From Terana coerulea (lineage: Eukaryota > Basidiomycota > Agaricomycetes > Polyporales > Phanerochaetaceae): a stretch of 64,000 bases of DNA. The DNA lies in NCBI GenBank assembly GCA_024811115.1, contig JAKOGH010000395.1, positions 29,909-93,908 on the forward strand, given 5' to 3'. The notes below the pieces were generated by a model. It was given only the letters and a program-made list of their open reading frames with translations. It was not told the origin of the DNA and searched no databases. Position numbers and translations under genes: made by a program. The number at the start of each line of letters is the position of its first letter. The stretch's first letter is position 1. Shown one piece after another: positions 22,600 through 36,030 of this stretch.

Positions 22600-23936
22600 G
22601 TCGGGTCGTGAGGCGTAGAAATCGTGAGGTAAAGAATGTGGGGTAGAGGTAGACTGTAGAAACCGAGGACAACCGGGACGAAGTCGACGACGAGGTGGAC
22701 GTTCGGATGAAGAAAACGAACATGGCCTCCCCGCCGTTTTTATCCAGGCAGAGACGGCTGACTCCGATCGAGGTGAACATCGAAGACGGGTTGTCGTCCA
22801 AAACGGCTTTCCTTCCTCAAAAGGTGTTTCTCCCGACACCGCCCTTGACACGGCACCGGACTCAATCTGCTCAAGCCTAAGATTAATCCGAGGTTCCCAA
22901 CCAGATAGCTATGGCCTGTGAAGAATGTTGAACTGGTGGAACCGTAAAATGTGTAGAAAATCGTAACTTCGAGTACGGCGACCTGCAACGTCCACTGTGC
23001 GCCGGTAGGCGCCTGATGCAAGGCACCACAATCGGCTTGCAGACTGCGTCGACTCGGCTGAGCTGTGCGCAACTTCTCCGCAAGTTATTGCGCATCTCGT
23101 TCTTATTTCTCCTCCATCCCACATGAAGCTCCCATCTGACCCACGCCTCTCGTAACGTGTCTATGGGCTGGCCAAGTTCAGCAAGACCATAACGCCAACG
23201 AGCATACGCGCAGATCCTTGCAATTGGTTCTGTGAGACAATGCGAGGGTAAGCATTGATAAGACAGGCATAAGCTCGGTGTTGGTGGTGCGTACCGCGTT
23301 GCTACACACAATCAACGTATAGAAGCTGCGGTTGGGAGCATGATAATCACTGGAGGCTGTTGGCCATGGCTTGCGTTTTAGGTGGCTATATGCGGGTCTC
23401 CGGTTTTCTAGAGGAATATGTCTTGGATCTGGCGGGAATCATGTGGTGAGTGATCCCTTGGAAATTCGCCGGAGAGGCTTACCTTTGATTTCGGCATGAA
23501 TTTGTCCATTTTGCAGGACGGGCGTGCAGACGACGACGTACGCGTTTCCCGACGTGCCCCGACGAGCACCCGACAAGGCGGCGTTGTGAGGCGTCGCCCA
23601 GCATCCCGTTCGAGCTCTTCCACCACAGCAAGCTGGATTTGCCAATCAAATTCGCGAGCGGAATTGAAGATGATTTCATCGCCCAAGTCCGAACCGCACA
23701 GACGCTGAATTCTCGTCGCTCTATAAGGCATGCACCTACCGCCGGCAGCAGCCAATTTAGCGACACCGGCCGAGCATCCTTTATTCCAGACCCCCTGCAC
23801 CCTCGCTGTCACCCCCATACACCCACACCGTCCAGCGCACCGCTCCCGACACTCACAGGACGGCGACGGCAGAGGGCACAGCACTGAACCCCGCGCTGAT
23901 CGAACGATCGTCTACCCCGCATCACGCGAGAGGGCC
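22600..23936. other. Intergenic, no supported gene
   Basis: This is the divergent upstream region between the secreted protein and the bZIP-like gene. Several overlapping frames on the minus strand (22740-23884) show no domain or consistent codon bias. Confidence 0.4.
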
Positions 23937-25122
23937 ATGACCCGTGGAAGAAGGAAAGATATGACCATTCCGCCTTCGCGGGCGTTGCTCCAGCAGCGGG
24001 ACTACCGTGCGAGAAAGCAGCAGTATGTCCAGGATCTCGAGGAGCGAGTGCGTAGGGCGGAGGAGGAGACCCGCCAGCTCAGGAAAGAGGTGGAGATCAT
24101 GCGCAACCGCACCGCAACGACAGGGCAGGTCGGGCCCAGCCCAGAAGTGGTGCGTCGCCCGTCTATAGTGCCCGAGGAAGCTGCTCACCCATGTCTATTC
24201 CCCCTTCGCGGCGGCCAGGTCGCCGCTTCTTCGAGCTGATGCAGCAGCTCACGGCCGCGGCGGCGTGCCTCGCCCGCTTCCAGCAGCTCACCTTCAGCGA
24301 GCAGCACCAAGTACAGGTCGCGGCCGCCGCGGCGCAGGCGCATGCGCTCGTGCAAGCACAGATGCAGACACAAAACCTCCAGCCGCCGCCACCGCCGCTG
24401 CCAGACCGTATGCCTGGCCCCGAACTGGCCCCGATACGCCCGCCGCCGCCTGGAGAATCACATGTGCTGCCGCCCCCGAGTGCCGTCTACCCAGGGCCAT
24501 CCCGCCAGCCGTCGCCGCCGCGCACGGCGCTGCACCGAGCAGACGCCAGCCGACCCTCGAATTCCACCACCAGTTCAATCCCCCGCCGCTGCACGTACCC
24601 GGCTCGAGCACGGGCTCACGCACGCTACATCATCCAGATGCTGGTTCCCACCTCTTGCGCTCGCCAATGTCTGACACGCCCCGACAGACGCCTGTGCCCT
24701 CGTCCTCGTCCGCATCGTCGTCCACGTCTGTGTCAACCTCACCTGCCGCGATGCAGTTCCGCCACGCCATGAATAACGCGCGCGCGAGCTCGTCGTACAC
24801 CGAATATAATGAGATCGAGAGCACGTGGGGCTACTTTGACAGTCGCGATCTTGGTGTGCAGGACGAGGAGGACGAGGAGGACGAGCTGGATGACGACGAC
24901 CGCCGGACGCACTCGTCTATGCATCCTCATCGTAATCGGTCTGGGAGCGACCGGCATGCCAGCGCTTTGAACGGGCCAGGCCAACGAGGAGAAAGTCACA
25001 GTGGTCCGTCGTCCTCGCGTATGTCGCGAATGACCTCAGATGTACGGTCTACGCGTTCATCGTCTGGGCCAGAAGACACGCCTATGCGTATGCGAGACGA
25101 CAGTCCCATGCGGACGCGCTAA
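23937..25122 (+). CDS. bZIP-like protein with low-complexity C-terminus (frames uncertain)
   Basis: From ATG 23937 a basic region PSRALLQQRDYRARKQQY is followed by a heptad zipper (YVQDLEERVRRAEEETRQL), typical of a fungal bZIP DNA-binding domain, although the usual Asn of the basic region is replaced (RALLQQ instead of NRxAQR). Downstream coding sense continues in a second frame (FFELMQQLTAAAACL, AQAHALVQAQMQTQ, Pro-rich) and then a third (TLEFHHQFNPPPLHVPG to the end MRTR). An intron (donor GTGCGT near 24151, acceptor before LTAAAACL) can explain the first switch; the second near 24540 has no convincing intron. The end has an acidic block EDEEDELDDDD. Target genes unknown. Confidence 0.6.
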
Positions 25123-25371
25123 CAGCTGGAATTTGTACGACCTTTTTCTATTACTCTTCGATATTGCATTCTGGGACAATTCCTCTTGGTTTTATGACTT
25201 ACCCTTGGATCATCTGTACTGCTCACTGTATCTATTACTATGTTGTTTGTTTTGCCATCGTAACTCAGTCTACCTTTCCCCACATTGCTTGCCTAGTGGT
25301 ACTAGTGGTCAATGTTGACGTTGTACAATTGTGTTCAGGCCATTCAACGGAGGATGAGACTATTGCTTTGT

Positions 25372-26465
25372 TTATGCTATGGATTGTTCGGCTTCGGTCA
25401 TGTTGCGAACACGTTCTGAGTAGTCCCAGCGGTCCATGCCTCCGAAGTCGATCGTCATCGCGCCTGACGCGAGGTTGACCTGTAGCTCGCAGATGTGACT
25501 AACCCGTGCACGCCAGCTATCCGCTCTGTACACAGGTGAATTTTTTTTTCAGCTTTGCCACAACTGAACATGAGGGTTGAATACGCACGTCGCCGTCCCA
25601 TACATCGCGCCTTGCTGGCTAACTAACCGCACGCACTGGTCCGCATTCGACTTTGCGTCGTATATCCACAGCATCTTGCCGGCATAAATCTCCTGCCACC
25701 CATGAAAGTCGACAAGACGGTTCGAAGGCTTGATGCGCTTTGTGCCCGCTGGTGGTGCAGGCGCAGGCCGTATGTCGACGTCATTCAACAGGCGCAAGGC
25801 GGCCAAATTCGAGATGTCTCGAAGAGCCTGGCGTTGGGCAGAATCGCTGGGGTTGATGATGCTGAAAATGGGAGCAGAACCGTCGTCGTCAGCATCGTCG
25901 GCTTCAGCTTCTTCAACATCGGCTTCGTCCATCTCTGCATTCTTGGGACTCTCGGCCTGGGGATTTTCGCTCGGATTGCTGCTCTCAGCGTCCATGGGCT
26001 CGTCGGCCACTGAGCTGAACTCTGCCTCGGCTTCTTGTAGCTTGGCGGCGAAGGCCAGCCATGCATCTTCGTTTGAAAAGTCAGTCCGGACTACGATGCC
26101 TACACCGGGCGCATCGATGGTAACTTCGTCCAAAGGATCGTCGTCGGTTGAGTACTGAGCCTCTTCCGCTTCAGAAGCAGGCACAGGTGTCGTCTATCGC
26201 AAAAGGCCAGAACCTTGGTGAGTGGGCCTAGGGAGTGCCAGTAGACGTACATACTCACCGAAGTATATTTCTGCTTGTCCTCGGGCGAGAGAGCCCAGAA
26301 CTGCTTTGTTACTTGTAGTCGCCATTTCCGCCTGCCTTCACCTGGAAATTGTGCTTTCACAGCAGCATACCTGTCCTGCAGTCAGTCAGTCAGCTTTACA
26401 GATCTCGTGACTCTTCTACGCACTGCAAGGAGACGAGAGAGGTCTTGTGTCTGTACGGACGTCAT
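25372..26465 (-). CDS. Conserved fungal protein of unknown function
   Basis: Five exons join in phase: MTSVQTQDLSRLLA; DRYAAVKAQFPGEGRRKWRL; TTPVPASEAEEAQYS onward with an acidic linker; ALRDISNLAALRLLNDVDIRP; LVDFHGWQEIYAGKMLWIYD; and, after an intron with acceptor TGTACAG, ADSWRARVSHICELQVNL to TEAEQSIA and stop at 25372. The tail from DISNLAAL to SHICELQVNL looks like a small folded domain with conserved Trp residues. I recall such proteins as conserved in Agaricomycetes but cannot name a function. The acidic middle (DEADVEEAEADDADDDG) suggests a nuclear role, which is only a guess. Confidence 0.7.
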
Positions 26466-26712
26466 GGCGGTCTGAATTGAGGAGAGAGCCCAGCGCGTCT
26501 ACGGACACTTCACTCCGCAAAGCTGCTGTACTGGAAACTGATGCGCCATGACAGCAGCCTTCACTCTCCTCCTTCAAGCTTCAACGCCCACTCCCTCACC
26601 TCCTCCTGACTCGACGGCATTCATGCCCATCCCTCATACCGATACCCATTAGTCGCTTATCTACTCGTCAACGACACCCTTACCGCGCCTGGAACAGTTA
26701 TACCTCAGTATA

Positions 26713-28426
26713 ATGGACGGACTTGACCATGTCCGCGATGAGATCGCCTTCTCCGCCGCCTTCCCTCTGCCATTCCGCGTCCTCTTCCTCGGTGGCATGG
26801 GAATCCTAGGCTGGGCGACAAACCTGCACGGCCTGAATGCGCTGGGTATCGATGCTGCGGCCGCGCTCGAGCTGAGGACGCACCAGGCGAACCGCCTCAC
26901 CGGCAACGGATACTCGGACTCGGAGCCCAACACCCCCTTGCCGACGGCGCGCAGCGGATGGAAATTCGTGCCGCATCCAACGACGGTGCACGGTCCGGTG
27001 TACAAGCTGTTCTTGCAGTACGCCGCGATCTCGCTGGTCGGATGGGCCCTATATCGGCACGCAACGCACGGCGACGTTAAGCTGGTGGACGTGTTCAAGT
27101 TCATACCGGGCGTGGTCGCGCTGTGCCTCTGCATGATTCTGGTCTCGCCATGGAATGCATTCGAAAAGCGCGAGCGGGACAAGTTTATTCGGTGCGTCCA
27201 TCTGTGCTAGTTAGATCAAAGTGTCATTAAGTATGAGGATCGTACAGCTCGGTATATCGGTGCCTGTTCTCTCAAAGCCGCATATATTTTGCGGATGTGG
27301 TGTTTGCCGATATCTTCACGTCCTTTGCAAAAGTTTTGGGAGACGTATGGTTATCGCTGTGCATGGTTCTGCCTGGAGGAAGCCTTATGTACCCTCCAGC
27401 GCAACAGGGGCTGTCCCGATGGATCCTTCCCACATTAATGAGGTACGCGGTTCAACAATGCTTAAACTTCCGATGTTCCTCATGCGCATATACCCAGCCT
27501 GCCATACGCCGTACGTTTCCGCCAATGTCTTGTCGAATACCTTTCACTCCCGAACGCAAGCAAGCGCCCGCTATACAACGCAATCAAATACGCTACCGCG
27601 TTTCCTGTCATCTATTTGTCTGCTGCGCAGAGGCTGGTTCCTACAGATCCTTCCACAATTTCAGTTGACACGCCGACAATATGGTGGAATTGGCATCCCA
27701 TTCACGTACTTTTGGTCTGTGTCTGTTTGTATGTGAATTATCTCTCGCTGTACTCACGCAATTGAGTATTGTAGGCTTCTCTCTGCCTTCGTGAACTCAA
27801 TGTACTCTTTCTGGTGGGATGTGACGTTCGATTGGGGATTTGATCTGTTACGTCCAAGTCATAAAGTGGCTGTTGGGCATTCGAGTCGGGTGCAGTCACC
27901 TCCAAGACCTCTCGTGCTACCTCGTCTACACTCTCGCTCCGCTCTTTTGTCAGGACGTCCTGAATCTCCGGACGACTCAGAAAAGGCCCTCACAGAAGAG
28001 CCAACAGATTCTGAACACTATACGACTACACCGAAGCGCTATCCGTTCGGTCTACGCTCTATCCTCTTATACCCCCTCCCCGTGTACCCATTCGCTATCC
28101 TTATCGACTTGGTCCTTCGACTGACATGGTCAGCCAAGCTCTCAAGCCACCTACACGCATTCATCGACGAAGACCGTGTCATCTTTTTCATCGAGTTCGC
28201 AGAGATGCTCAGACGATGGATGTGGGTGTTCCTACGAGTTGAATGGGAGGTCGTGAAGGAGCGCGAGATGCGTGCGACTATGCCCCTAAGTGCACGACTG
28301 CGCCGGCGGGCACCTGACGCAGACATGGAGGACGAGTTCGAGATGCTGGGCGACCGCACTCCAGATCGCCGAAGCTACGACGCAACGTCACGAAGCAGGA
28401 GCCGATCTGGTGATCTGCGGGATTAA
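26713..28426 (+). CDS. ERD1: EXS-domain membrane protein, ERD1-like
   Basis: ERD1 is a Golgi multispanning protein needed for retention of luminal ER proteins and glycosyltransferase recycling; it shares the EXS domain with SYG1/XPR1. The start MDGLDHVRDEIAFSAAFPLPFRV is followed by the first membrane segments, the hydrophilic N-terminal loop, AISLVGWALY, LVDVFKFIPGVVALCLCMIL, then the EXS core: YFADVVFADIFTSFAKVLGD, SLPYAVRFRQCLVEYL, NAIKYATAFPVIYLSA, NSMYSFWWDVTFDWG, and the end with EFAEMLRRWMWVFLRVEWE. A Ser/Arg tail follows. Four or five introns; all joins keep frame. Pairing with HVEL cyclophilin B nearby is probably coincidence. Confidence 0.88.
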
Positions 28427-29757
28427 GGAGGACTTACCGTCCGTTTCTATTGGGATCCTGGCTTGGACAAGGGAGAACTGCGTATTTGCGCTGGCAGCAT
28501 GGGTCTTGTGTAGTTTAGGTGAGCTTTTCGTGCTTCGCCTCATTGCTAGCGCTGTCATGATGCTGATGCGCTCTCGCGCTGCGCGCACTCCGGTCCTGCA
28601 GTAATCGTCCTGTTCGTACCCTAGTCCGAGCTATATAACATGCTCTGTGCCCATGTCTCGGACTGGTCCGTCGCTGCTCGAAGCCATCCATACCCCCGTT
28701 CATGAGGATCAACTCAACCTGACTGTATGAATAGTCAGCATGCCGTACAACGAACACACTACCGCGGTGTCGGCTTAGCAAGAATCAAGACACGTACGAG
28801 GATAACTTTGGAGCCGTCGTGCCCCGTGGCGTCGGAGGTGCTTAACGTTCAGCTCTCTTGAATCATTCGAAGATACTGGACTGGACGGTCTCACCGGCGT
28901 GAGAGGAGCACCACTCGCTACACCGCTGGATATCCAATGGCAATAGAGTAAGTCATCAGTTATGCACTATTCATGCACTACCTCCAGCGGTTTGTCCAAC
29001 AACACGTTCATTACGGCTTGCCCTCAGTAAGGTCCGTACTAATATTCTTCGTCATCGTGAACGTTGAGCTTATTGACTTTGTGTGGCTGAACTCCTAGGG
29101 ACGTACCGTAGCGCCCGGGAAGTGCGCCTTCAACCTGGAAATAAACATCGGGCCACATTTCCTACACTTCTTATCCGCCGTTCCGGACCAAATCGCGACA
29201 GCCCGCTCCTACACAGGCACTGTCGGGTGGGCTCGCGGACCATTCGTAAAGCGTCGACCCTGTGACCATGGTTCGGCGCTTCGTGCTACTGCGATATCGG
29301 GCAGAGCGACCCTGATCCCGGCACCGCCGTGCGATCCCACTTCCCCAGGGTCCCGTTACCGAACTGAGCCTCTGCATCGACGGTCGGGTCCGGATGCCTG
29401 CGCAACAGCTGCAAAAGCCTTACCCCACCACTAAGCCTGTTACTCGCCGCCCGGTGGCGTATGGGACGTCATACGTCAGTTGTACCTTCTCGGGAATTGG
29501 CTGCCGTGTCTAAATCCGGCCATGCAGCCCTCCAGGCCCGTTCGCCCCGTCTCCATATCCTCGAAATCCTCGGAACACGATGCGGCGAGGGTTCTCACAC
29601 GCTACTGCGCTGCCAGTCGGATTGCGCCCTGACGGTCGAGCCGTACGCGTCCGGCGCCGTGTTCGATCTATCAGACAGAACGCGTGCGCTCGTGCGCGGC
29701 GATGCTACTCACGCGACGGAATGAACTGATCATCCCTACGCCCCCCTAGGCTGGTCG
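28427..29757. other. Intergenic, nothing recognised
   Basis: It holds the ERD1 3' flank and the formate dehydrogenase promoter. Short frames on both strands lack domains and splice logic. Confidence 0.45.
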
Positions 29758-29764
29758 TATAAAA
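29758..29764 (+). promoter_or_regulatory. TATA box of formate dehydrogenase gene
   Basis: TATAAAA lies 101 bp upstream of the ATG, followed by a CT/CA-rich leader (TCCTCACAACAACATACTC) typical of strongly expressed fungal genes. Confidence 0.6.
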
Positions 29765-29864
29765 GGGTAGCTAACTAGGCGTGGAGTTCTCACAATTCCC
29801 CAGCTCCTCACAACAACATACTCACCACAGTCCTCACACACCTCGCCTCTCTACATCTCACAAC

Positions 29865-31404
29865 ATGTTCGCTCGTGCTCGCACTGGTGCCATTCAGGCT
29901 AGGTGCGTGTTCCCTACTCGAAACTGTCCAGACGTAGCTCATTTCGTCCATAGCCTCCGCAATGCAAAGTTCAACACTCAGTCCTCCCGCGGTATGAAGG
30001 TTCTCGCTATCCTGTACAAGGGCGGCGATGCAGCCAAGCAGGAACCTCGTCTTCTGGGTACTGTCGAGAACGAGGTGTGTACTCGTACTTCAATCTGCCT
30101 GGGGATACAGGTTGACACAGAAATACGCAGCTTGGTATTCGCTCCTGGTTGGAATCTCAAGGACATGAGTACCTCGTCAGTGACGACAAGGAGGGCTACA
30201 AGAGCTTTCTGAACACTCACATCAAGGATGTACGTCGTCCTACGCGCACTCCAACCGGTGATACTCACTCGCACTGCTCAGGCGGACATAGTTATCACCA
30301 CACCATTCCACCCGGGTTACCTGACCAAGGAGCTCCTTGACAATGTACGTGATGATAATTTAGCGCAGAAGTGATGATTGCTGACCAGCACGCGCGTGTG
30401 AACAGGCCAAGAACCTGAAGCTCTGTGTTACGGCAGGTGTCGGTTCCGACCATGTGGACTTGAACGCCGCTGCCGAGAAGGGCCTTGAAGTCCTGGAGGT
30501 CACCGGATCCAACGTTGTCTCGGTCGCGGAGCACGTAGTTATGAGCATTTTACTGCTCGTCAGGAACTTCGTCCCTGCTCACGAGGTACGCCTGGCCACA
30601 TGCATGTGCTCACTCGTTCCGTCTCACATAAGAATAGATGATCGAGCGCGGCGACTGGAAAGTCTCGGAGATCGCTCGCAACGCGTTTGACCTCGAAGGC
30701 AAGGTTGTCGGCACCATCGGTGCTGGCCGCATCGGATACCGCGTTCTCCAGCGTCTGCAACCGTTCAACTGCAAGGAGTTCCTGTACTACGACTACAACC
30801 AGCTCCCGGCGGAGGCTGAGAAGCCGTCAACGCGACGCGGGTCGAGGACCTGAAGGAGTTCGTCTCGAAATGTGACGTCATCACTGTCAACGCCCCGCTG
30901 CACGAGGGCACCCGCGGTCTGATCAACGCAGACCTCCTCAAGCACTTCAAGAAGGGCTCGTGGCTTGGTCAGTACAAAAACAACATTGCGCTCCATGCTT
31001 GGCCTGATTATTTCATTGTAGTCAACACCGCCCGCGGTGCTATTTGCAACGCGGAGGACGTCGCTGCCGCCATCAAGAGCGGCCACCTGAACGGCTACGC
31101 CGGAGACGTCTGGAACTACCAGCCCGCGCCCAAGGATCACCCGTGGCGCTCGATGAAGAACCCGCTCAACGGCGGTAACGGCATGGTCCCGCACTATTCG
31201 GGCACCACCCTCGACGCGCAGCAGCGCTACGCGGCCGGCACGAAGCAGATTCTCGAGAACTTCTTCCAGGGCAAGCCACAGGAGCCTGCGAACATCATCA
31301 TTGCTCAGAGTGCGTCCCTTTCATTCAATTGTACAACCTTTGCGGGTACTGACTGGTTGGCTCTTGCAGAGGGCTACGCTACCAAGGCTTACGGACAGCG
31401 GTAA
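29865..31404 (+). CDS. FDH1: NAD-dependent formate dehydrogenase
   Basis: The enzyme oxidises formate to CO2 with NAD+, a terminal step in detoxification linked to oxalate and C1 metabolism in wood-decay fungi. Exons give [19 protein letters not shown] (Arg-rich, possibly mitochondrial), [63 protein letters not shown], the NAD loop [36 protein letters not shown] and the catalytic-His segment [12 protein letters not shown]. The stop is TAA 31402-31404. About seven introns. One G is missing after 30823 (AEAEKP instead of AEAEKA-V), which shifts the frame between two strictly conserved halves; with the base restored the protein is full length. I therefore treat the gene as functional. Confidence 0.93.
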
Positions 31405-31698
31405 ATAAACCCACCATCGATTCTGTAAAATTGCAACGCATCTATCCACAATGTTTCTGTACAATCATGCCTTCCTGTACACTAGTATATCTTGTAATAA
31501 ATCATTGTACAACTCTCACCAGCAATGAAGCCGACATTAACATTTCATCGTACAATATACAATAATGGTACAGAAATGCACTAGAGACAATCAGCATCAG
31601 ACGAAGGCGATGAAAACCCGAAACCAGAATAGAGCCGAGAACGAACAGCACGACATGCTGGACACCACCACGGCGCGCAGGTGGCGGTGTCCCCGGGG

Positions 31699-34142
<2,444 letters not shown>

Positions 34143-34443
34143 CGCAGGCCGGCGGTGGGCATGGGCTTGCGGTCGGACGCAGGACGTCGACGTTGCGAAC
34201 AACCTGGCCATTGCCAAATCGCGACAATTGCCCACAGAAGCGCCCCACGTGGCGCCATCAATTCTGGAGCGCCACAACGCTGCCCCGCTTTGCGGAGCCA
34301 CGCCTTGTATAAAGCTCTCCTAGATCTCACCGTCACCACCGCCGCCTGTTTTCGCTTATTCGCAAGCGTTGGTTGCGACGCCCATGGACGAGACATACAC
34401 CTACAGGCTGTATCACTAGCTCTCTCCAAAAGAATACCCGGAC

Positions 34444-35221
34444 ATGCTCTTTGATACCCTTGGCCAGCTGCGACATGGCACGGGTCTGGCAACAGCTTCA
34501 GTCGCCATAACCCTGGCAGTGCTCATTCTTGGTAGTATACCCTCGGTGCAAGCATGGATCCAATATTCGCCTTCTGGCACGGCCACCATGACCCACTACA
34601 CTCTTCCTGACGACTACATTGCTGCCTGTGGGTGTACAGGCAAGAGCACAAACTACCCCACGGCAGCTATGAGCCAGATGGCGTACGGCAGCAGCACGGC
34701 CTACGGCCCTGGATGTGGCCGCTGTTTCAATGTAACATTACTGAACACATTCACCTCGGACCCACCCTTCTTCCCGGACGTTGCGAAGAGCGTGGTCATC
34801 AAGGTCACCGACTTGTGTCCTCTTGGCGGGCAACGGATGGTGCTCTGCGACAGCCGACCATCCAAACCAGTACGCATCGAGTGTAGCTCATGAAGGAATA
34901 TGGTACTGACACTCAACGTAGAGGAGGTCAGTATATCAATTTTGACCTCGCTTGGCCTTCGTCATCTATACCCCCGGATTTCTTTCCTAGTAACGTAACA
35001 TTGTACGGATATACGGTAAGGAACATATCAGTTATAACACCGGAGTCCTACTGAATTGTCTTCCGTATCAGGATTTTGGCGTCTGGAACGTCAGCTACGA
35101 GACCGTCAACTGCCTGGACAACTGGAAAGGGGCTAATGATCAAGCAGCGCTGGGCAGCGTCGCCGATGGCAGCAGCGTGTGCTGCCCTGCAAACCAACCG
35201 TGCGTTCTGTCGTGCACATAA
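34444..35221 (+). CDS. Secreted expansin/GH45-like double-psi beta-barrel protein
   Basis: The protein has an N-terminal hydrophobic segment (LATASVAITLAVLILGSIPSVQA) serving as signal peptide or anchor, then a small Cys-rich barrel: ATMTHYTLPDDYIAACGC, YGPGCGRCFNVTLLN, VVIKVTDLCP, WCSATADHPN, YINFDLAWP, then a second half WNVSYETVNCLDNW and VCCPANQPC. The pattern fits basidiomycete endoglucanase V/GH45-like or loosenin/expansin-like proteins that act on plant cell walls. One extra G (GGG 34828-34830) breaks the frame between LCPLGG and NGWCSAT; without it the family reading is continuous through two introns. Whether it cleaves cellulose or only loosens walls cannot be told. Confidence 0.8.
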
Positions 35222-35583
35222 ACAGCCTTCGTAGAGTGACTGATCGAGCGGACAGGGGAGCGCAAATGATACTTGCCCTTCATATTCGGACCAGAACGGT
35301 ATACCGTACGTCGATCACAGCACTTGTTATCCGCCATCCTGGCTGACACTAAGCTCTTTCAGTCCAGATACTACGACGAGCGCGGCAACATCGATAGTTC
35401 AATCGTTATACTATGCGTCCATCCTGTCTGGCGTTGGGTGCTTCTTGTTGTTATTGTAGATGTACACATACCCCTGCTTTGTTGTAATTCCCATGCTGTA
35501 ATCGGAAAGGAACGTATTGACGAAGGACTGTCTAATCTTACAAACAATGAGATGCAGGGATGAGCACGGGCTTTTCGCCGCCC
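35222..35583. other. Intergenic, nothing recognised
   Basis: This is the 3' flank of the expansin-like gene running into the tail of the minus-strand membrane-anchor exon. No feature found. Confidence 0.4.
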
Positions 35584-35926
35584 TCAGTCGTCGCCCTTCT
35601 CAACATCGTCCACACGCCTGTAGCCCTTTCCGGCAAATCTCTGCGCGATCCTCCTACCGCCAAGGAACCACAGCAGTGCGCCGAAGGCGGACGCAACGCC
35701 GGCCAGCAAGAGCACATTCATGAGGGTCCAGCCCTCCTTCACATCTGGGCACCGCGTCGTACTCGATGGCGCCAGTGGACGCGGGCGTCGGGACGGGCTG
35801 GGCGAGCTCATCAGCAGGCTTGACACTGGTGGCTGCGGCAGTCTTGTCCTCAGTGTTTGCTGGGACGGACACGACCTTGCTGGTCTCCGTTGACTCTACA
35901 GTTGAAGCAGCGCTTGATGCGACAGT
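35584..35926 (-). CDS. Orphan single-membrane-pass tail exon, possible alternative 3' exon of cyclophilin B
   Basis: This minus-strand open segment lies just downstream of cyclophilin B and has no in-frame ATG before its membrane helix. It reads TVASSAASTVESTETSK, VPTPASTGAIEYDA, CPDVKEGWTLMN, a helix VLLLAGVASAFGALLWFLGG, then basic RRIAQRFAGKGYRR and acidic DDVEKGDD stop (35584-35586). One extra G (35752-35753) must be removed between EYDA and CPDV. An acceptor (TCTGAAG before ACTGTC) at 35926 would splice in phase 0 to the donor after CGE of cyclophilin B (36168), replacing its last exon. Alternatively it belongs to a separate gene whose first exon I cannot find. Confidence 0.45.
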
Positions 35927-36030
35927 CTTCAGACAACAAAATGTCCAGTAAGGAGCATCGTCAGAGCAACATTTTCATTTGGTGGGTAGGACACATGTGA
36001 TGGTATAGATCAGTCAGAACGACGGTAAGC

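Noticed and set aside
28388..28588. Small minus-strand gene after ERD1
   Set aside because: Short, no signal peptide or domain, overlapping the ERD1 end.
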